From Pseudomonadota bacterium (GTDB taxonomy: Bacteria; Pseudomonadota; Gammaproteobacteria; Burkholderiales; Burkholderiaceae_C), in contig JAFECV010000088.1 in assembly GCA_018241985.1 (NCBI GenBank), forward strand, positions 1-7,804: a stretch of DNA of 7,804 nt, read 5' to 3'. Each line of letters starts with the position of its first letter. The first letter of the stretch is position 1. Below, piece after piece: positions 5,274 to 7,804 of this stretch. The position numbers and the translations under genes were made by a program. Under the pieces are notes generated by a model. The model did no database searches. It had not been told where the DNA came from and saw only the letters and a list, made by a program, of their open reading frames with translations.

Positions 5274-5768
5274 TCACAAGACGGCGGCGCTGCGCAGGAT
5301 CTGTTCCACTTCTTCGGCGGCAACATCGCGCGCGGCGCCGAAGCCGGCGACGTGGCGTGCGCCCGTGACGCGCACCGTAACGAAACGAAAGTCTCCGAGT
5401 TGCGTCATGAGCTCGGCCTCGGGAAAGCGCGCGAGGTAGGCCGCGCTGCAGGCCGGCCGGCGTGCGTCGTCCGGTTCGAGCAGCGCGGCGACACCGTCCA
5501 GCGTCACGCGCGGCAGCGCGTGCACCGGCTCGCCATCGGCCTCGGGTTCTGTGACCAGCAGCGACACCCGCGGCCGCGCCCTCAGGTTTCGGGTGTGCGC
5601 GGCGAGTGCGCTCACGTGCAGCACCAGCAGCGCCTGCGCGGGCTCGATCGCGTACGGCACCATCGAGACGAACGGGCTGCCGTCATCCGCCACGGTGCCG
5701 AGCGCCGCGGTACGCCGCGCATGCAGCAGCAGGCGCAACTCGCGGGTCAGCCGGGGTTCATGCGCCAT
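5274..5768 (-). CDS. HugZ-like / pyridoxamine 5'-phosphate oxidase-fold protein
   Basis: 164 residues with the FMN-binding split-barrel fold of the pyridoxamine phosphate oxidase superfamily, nearest by pattern to the HugZ/HutZ group linked to haem binding or use. Supporting strings: LGTVADDGSPFVSMVPYAI (residues 23-41), HVSALAAHTRNLRARPRVSLLV (51-72), and the C-terminal GDFRFVTVRVTGARHVAGFG (125-144), where the GFG-A ending is typical of HugZ-like proteins. The protein is shorter than classical HugZ and I cannot identify the haem-ligand histidine, so haem degradation is not claimed. It starts 7 bases after the methyltransferase stop with no convincing Shine-Dalgarno, which suggests translational coupling as the last gene of a three-gene operon. 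A general FMN-binding oxidoreductase role is the alternative. Confidence 0.85.
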   Translation of the reverse strand: MAHEPRLTRELRLLLHARRTAALGTVADDGSPFVSMVPYAIEPAQALLVLHVSALAAHTRNLRARPRVSLLVTEPEADGEPVHALPRVTLDGVAALLEPDDARRPACSAAYLARFPEAELMTQLGDFRFVTVRVTGARHVAGFGAARDVAAEEVEQILRSAAVL

Positions 5769-5775
5769 GCCGCGC

Positions 5776-6387
5776 TCAGCGCCGCGTCAGCACCACGCCG
5801 AGCTCGTGGAACAGCGCGGCGTGCGGCACCTTCGCGTACGGCGGCGCGGGCCAGTGCCACTCTGCTTCCGGGAACAGCGCGCGCATGCCGTTGATGTCGC
5901 AGTGGTACGGCGGGCCCTGGATCAATCCTTCTTCGATCGCCTGCGGACGCGGCATCTGCATGAACATCGCCCACAGGCGGCCGCCAGGCCGCAGCCAGCG
6001 CTGCAACTGCGCCGCGTAGCCGCGCCACTGGTCCGGATGGATCGCGCACAGGCAGGTCTGTTCGTACACCGCGTCGAACGGCCGATCGGGCGCATAGCCC
6101 AGCACATCGGCCTGCACCACCTGCGCCGCGAGCCCCTGCTGCGCGAGCCGCGCACGGGTCTTTTCCACGGCGGCCGGGGTGTAGTCGATCGCGACGACCT
6201 CGAAGCCGCGGCGCGCGAGCTCGGCCACCTCCCAGCCGCTGCCGCAGCCCGGTACCGCGATCCGGCACGGCGCGAGCGCGCCGGAGGCCAGCCATGCGAC
6301 CAGTTGCGGGTTCGGCGCGCCGCGGTCCCAGGGCGTGTTGTGCTCGTCGAAGCGTTGCTGCCAGAAGGCGATCGTCGGTCCGGGCAT
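5776..6387 (-). CDS. TPMT-like SAM-dependent methyltransferase
   Basis: 203 residues of the thiopurine S-methyltransferase-like family, which transfers methyl groups from S-adenosylmethionine to thiols, halides or selenium/tellurium compounds. The N-terminal FWQQRFDEHNTPWDRG (residues 8-23) is the family lead-in. SAM motif I is IAVPGCGSGWEV (43-54), with acidic D68 in VVAIDYT. FDAVYEQTCLCAIHP (104-118) is the post-II segment with the family's conserved E-x-x-x-L/F-C-A pattern. The C-terminal HELGVVLTRR closes the fold at normal length. The ATG at 6387 has AGGAG (6400-6396) eight bases upstream. It lies 38 bases after the coiled-coil gene and 7 before the HugZ-like gene. The substrate cannot be told from sequence; detoxification of thiols or metalloids is the usual inference. 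Confidence 0.92.
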   Translation of the reverse strand: MPGPTIAFWQQRFDEHNTPWDRGAPNPQLVAWLASGALAPCRIAVPGCGSGWEVAELARRGFEVVAIDYTPAAVEKTRARLAQQGLAAQVVQADVLGYAPDRPFDAVYEQTCLCAIHPDQWRGYAAQLQRWLRPGGRLWAMFMQMPRPQAIEEGLIQGPPYHCDINGMRALFPEAEWHWPAPPYAKVPHAALFHELGVVLTRR

Positions 6388-6425
6388 GTCGGTGTCTCCT
6401 GAAGTGCGCGCCGTTTACGCGCGGC

Positions 6426-6824
6426 TCACGCGTGCCGTGCCACCAGCAGCGCCGCGATGGCGATCACTGCGACCACGACCGTGCCCGCCATCAGTCGTCG
6501 AATGCGCTTCTGGATCATCTCGATGCGCGCGATCAACTGCGCGTTCTGCTCGGCCAGCGCCTGGATCAGTTTCGACGAATCGAGCATCTGCTGATGCAGG
6601 CCGCCGACCGTCGCCTCGAGCGCCGCGATGCGCGCGCGCAGCGCGTCCGGACTTGCGCCGGCCGGATCCCTGGCATGAGCCGATCCGTTCTGCAGCGCCG
6701 GCGGCGACGGCTTTCTTGCGACCGAGCTCCAGAGCTTCTTCGCGCCATCGACCACCGTCGGCGCGGCGCTGATCACGTCCGCCCACGGAACGGTCTTCAG
6801 TGCGGTCAACCACCCAATCGCCAT
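6426..6824 (-). CDS. Hypothetical coiled-coil protein with C-terminal membrane anchor
   Basis: 132 residues, no family recognised. The N-terminal part (1-38) is mildly hydrophobic and Trp-containing (MAIGWLTALKTVPWADV); residues 39-58 are Pro/Ala-rich and look disordered. Residues about 60-110 form a likely coiled coil with regular Leu/Ile/Met spacing (LRARIAALEATVGGLHQQM and on to IEMIQKRIRR). Residues 112-128 (MAGTVVVAVIAIAALLV) are one transmembrane helix just before the end, after the basic KRIRR and before RHA. This predicts a tail-anchored inner-membrane protein with the coiled coil in the cytoplasm. The start has a weak AAGAG a few bases upstream of ATG 6824. It is the first gene of the apparent operon with the methyltransferase and HugZ-like genes, and divergent from the permease gene. 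Confidence 0.8.
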   Translation of the reverse strand: MAIGWLTALKTVPWADVISAAPTVVDGAKKLWSSVARKPSPPALQNGSAHARDPAGASPDALRARIAALEATVGGLHQQMLDSSKLIQALAEQNAQLIARIEMIQKRIRRLMAGTVVVAVIAIAALLVARHA

Positions 6825-6909
6825 AAAGCTCTTTCAACCGTCTCGCGATACCTGCAGTCGAGTGTACGGCTGCAACCTCGTGCGTGCCGCGCCGGCACAA
6901 TGGCCGCAG

Positions 6910-7804
6910 ATGCTCGCGCTGCTTTCGACCTTCAGCTGGCAGGAACTGCGCCACCACCCCTGGCGCAACGCCGCGGCCGTGGTCGCGGTGATGCTGGGCG
7001 TCGCGCTCGCGTTCTCGGTGCAGCTGATCAACGCGTCGGCGCTGGTCGAATTCACCGCGGCGGTGCGCTCGGTCGACGGCCGGCCCGATCTGACGCTGCG
7101 CGCGGCGCGCGGCACGTTCGACGACCGGCTGTTCGCGCGGGTGGCGCAGGCGCCGCAGGTCGCGCTGGCCAGCCCGGTGCTGGAACTGTCCACCTACGCG
7201 GTCACCCCGGCGGGCCGCGTGCCGCTGCGCGTGCTCGGGGTCGATGCGCTGGTGGTCGCGCAGCTCGCGCCGGCGCTGCTGCCGCGTCCGCGGGACGGCG
7301 CGGACCGGCTGTCAATGCTGACCCCGGGCAACGTGTTCCTGAACGCGTCGGCGCGTACTGCACTGCGCAGCGCGGGCGGCACGGTGCCGGCGACGCTCGA
7401 ACTGCAGAGCGGTCTTGCGCTGCGCCAGGTGCGCGTGGCCGGCAGCGTCGCCGCCGGCGGCGCGCCGCTCGCGGTGATGGACATCGCCGCGGCGCAGGTG
7501 CTGTTCGGGCAGCTCGGGCTTCTGACGCGGATCGACCTGCGGCTGGTGCCCGGCACCGATCGCGCGGCGTTCGTGCGCTCGCTCGCACTGCCCGGCGACG
7601 TGACCGCGAGCGACGCCGGCGACGCACTGGCGCGCGCCGACACCGTGTCGCGCGCGTACCGCGTCAACCTGACCGTGCTGGCGCTGGTGGCGCTGTTCAC
7701 CGGCGCGTTCCTCGTGTATTCGGTGCTGGCGCTGGGCGTCGCCAAGCGTGGCCCGCAGTTCGCGCTGCTCGCGGTGCTGGGCCTGACCGCGCGCGAGCGG
7801 CTGG
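6910..7804 (+). CDS. FtsX/MacB-type ABC transporter permease (3' truncated by window)
   Basis: Open from ATG 6910 to the window end: 298 complete codons with no stop. The product begins MLALLSTFSWQELRHHPW, a positively charged amphipathic lead into TM1 (about residues 20-40, AAAVVAVMLGVALAFSVQLI). Next comes a periplasmic-type soluble domain of about 210 residues with MacB-PCD character (ASPVLELSTYAV, VLGVDALVVAQLAP). TM2 (about 254-277, LTVLALVALFTGAFLVYSVL) is followed by AKRGPQFALLAVLGLTARERL, the cytoplasmic loop typical of FtsX-type permeases, which contacts the ATPase. The pattern suits YbbP-like permeases of about 800 residues with two FtsX halves. No clear Shine-Dalgarno precedes 6910; in-frame GTGs at 6880 and 6862 are alternatives, but the protein reads naturally from 6910. 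The ATPase at 937-1581 is a plausible partner. Confidence 0.88.
   Translation, partial: MLALLSTFSWQELRHHPWRNAAAVVAVMLGVALAFSVQLINASALVEFTAAVRSVDGRPDLTLRAARGTFDDRLFARVAQAPQVALASPVLELSTYAVTPAGRVPLRVLGVDALVVAQLAPALLPRPRDGADRLSMLTPGNVFLNASARTALRSAGGTVPATLELQSGLALRQVRVAGSVAAGGAPLAVMDIAAAQVLFGQLGLLTRIDLRLVPGTDRAAFVRSLALPGDVTASDAGDALARADTVSRAYRVNLTVLALVALFTGAFLVYSVLALGVAKRGPQFALLAVLGLTARERL

Noticed and set aside
6825..6909. Promoters in the 85-base divergent region between the coiled-coil gene and the permease gene
   Set aside because: The best minus-strand pair (TTGCAG with TATCGC) has a 19-base spacer and poor matches, and I see no convincing plus-strand pair. Promoters must exist here, but I cannot place them.
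1..7804. tRNA or rRNA genes, CRISPR arrays, insertion sequences, integrases or attachment sites
   Set aside because: No cloverleaf, no regular spacer repeats, no transposase-like product and no flanking direct repeats around the minus-strand block were found by eye.

Overview
High-GC DNA with strong G/C third-position bias. The protein types and a palindromic intergenic repeat of a kind I associate with Burkholderiales point to a betaproteobacterium of that order. This is inference from style and content; there is no rRNA or other taxonomic marker in the window.

Layout: (1) 1-866 (+) is the 3' end of an exporter-type ABC transporter. (2) 863-940 is a palindrome-rich junction. It holds a 25-codon frame with a strong Shine-Dalgarno, joined to both neighbours by ATGA overlaps. 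(3) 937-1581 (+) is a LolD/YbbA-type ABC ATPase. (4) 1606-6824 is a block of five genes, all on the minus strand: a small heat-shock protein (1606-2034), a 948-residue S53 (sedolisin/kumamolisin) peptidase (2299-5145), a HugZ-like split-barrel protein (5274-5768), a TPMT-like methyltransferase (5776-6387) and a short coiled-coil protein with a C-terminal membrane anchor (6426-6824). (5) 6910-7804 (+) is the 5' part of a large FtsX/MacB-type ABC permease that runs off the window.

How the genes fit together: the LolD-type ATPase and the FtsX-type permease are the kinds of subunit that normally work as a pair encoded side by side. Here they point the same way but are 5.3 kb apart, with the whole minus-strand block between them. 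The three genes 6824 to 5274 are tightly spaced and look like one operon. The peptidase has its own leader and ribosome binding site. The small heat-shock gene has a good sigma-32-type promoter (2132-2158). Upstream of that lies TTGAC-N4-GTCAA (2197-2210), which can be read as an FNR/Anr-type site or as the core of a 12-bp terminator-like hairpin, and it abuts a G-quadruplex-type G-run cluster.

The most unusual gene is the peptidase. Its S53 catalytic residues are all present, but it continues past the catalytic domain into three repeated beta-sandwich (ASH/HYDIN, choice-of-anchor-D-like) domains. The third is cysteine-rich, and the protein ends in an Asp/Cys tail with a regular C-x2-C spacing.
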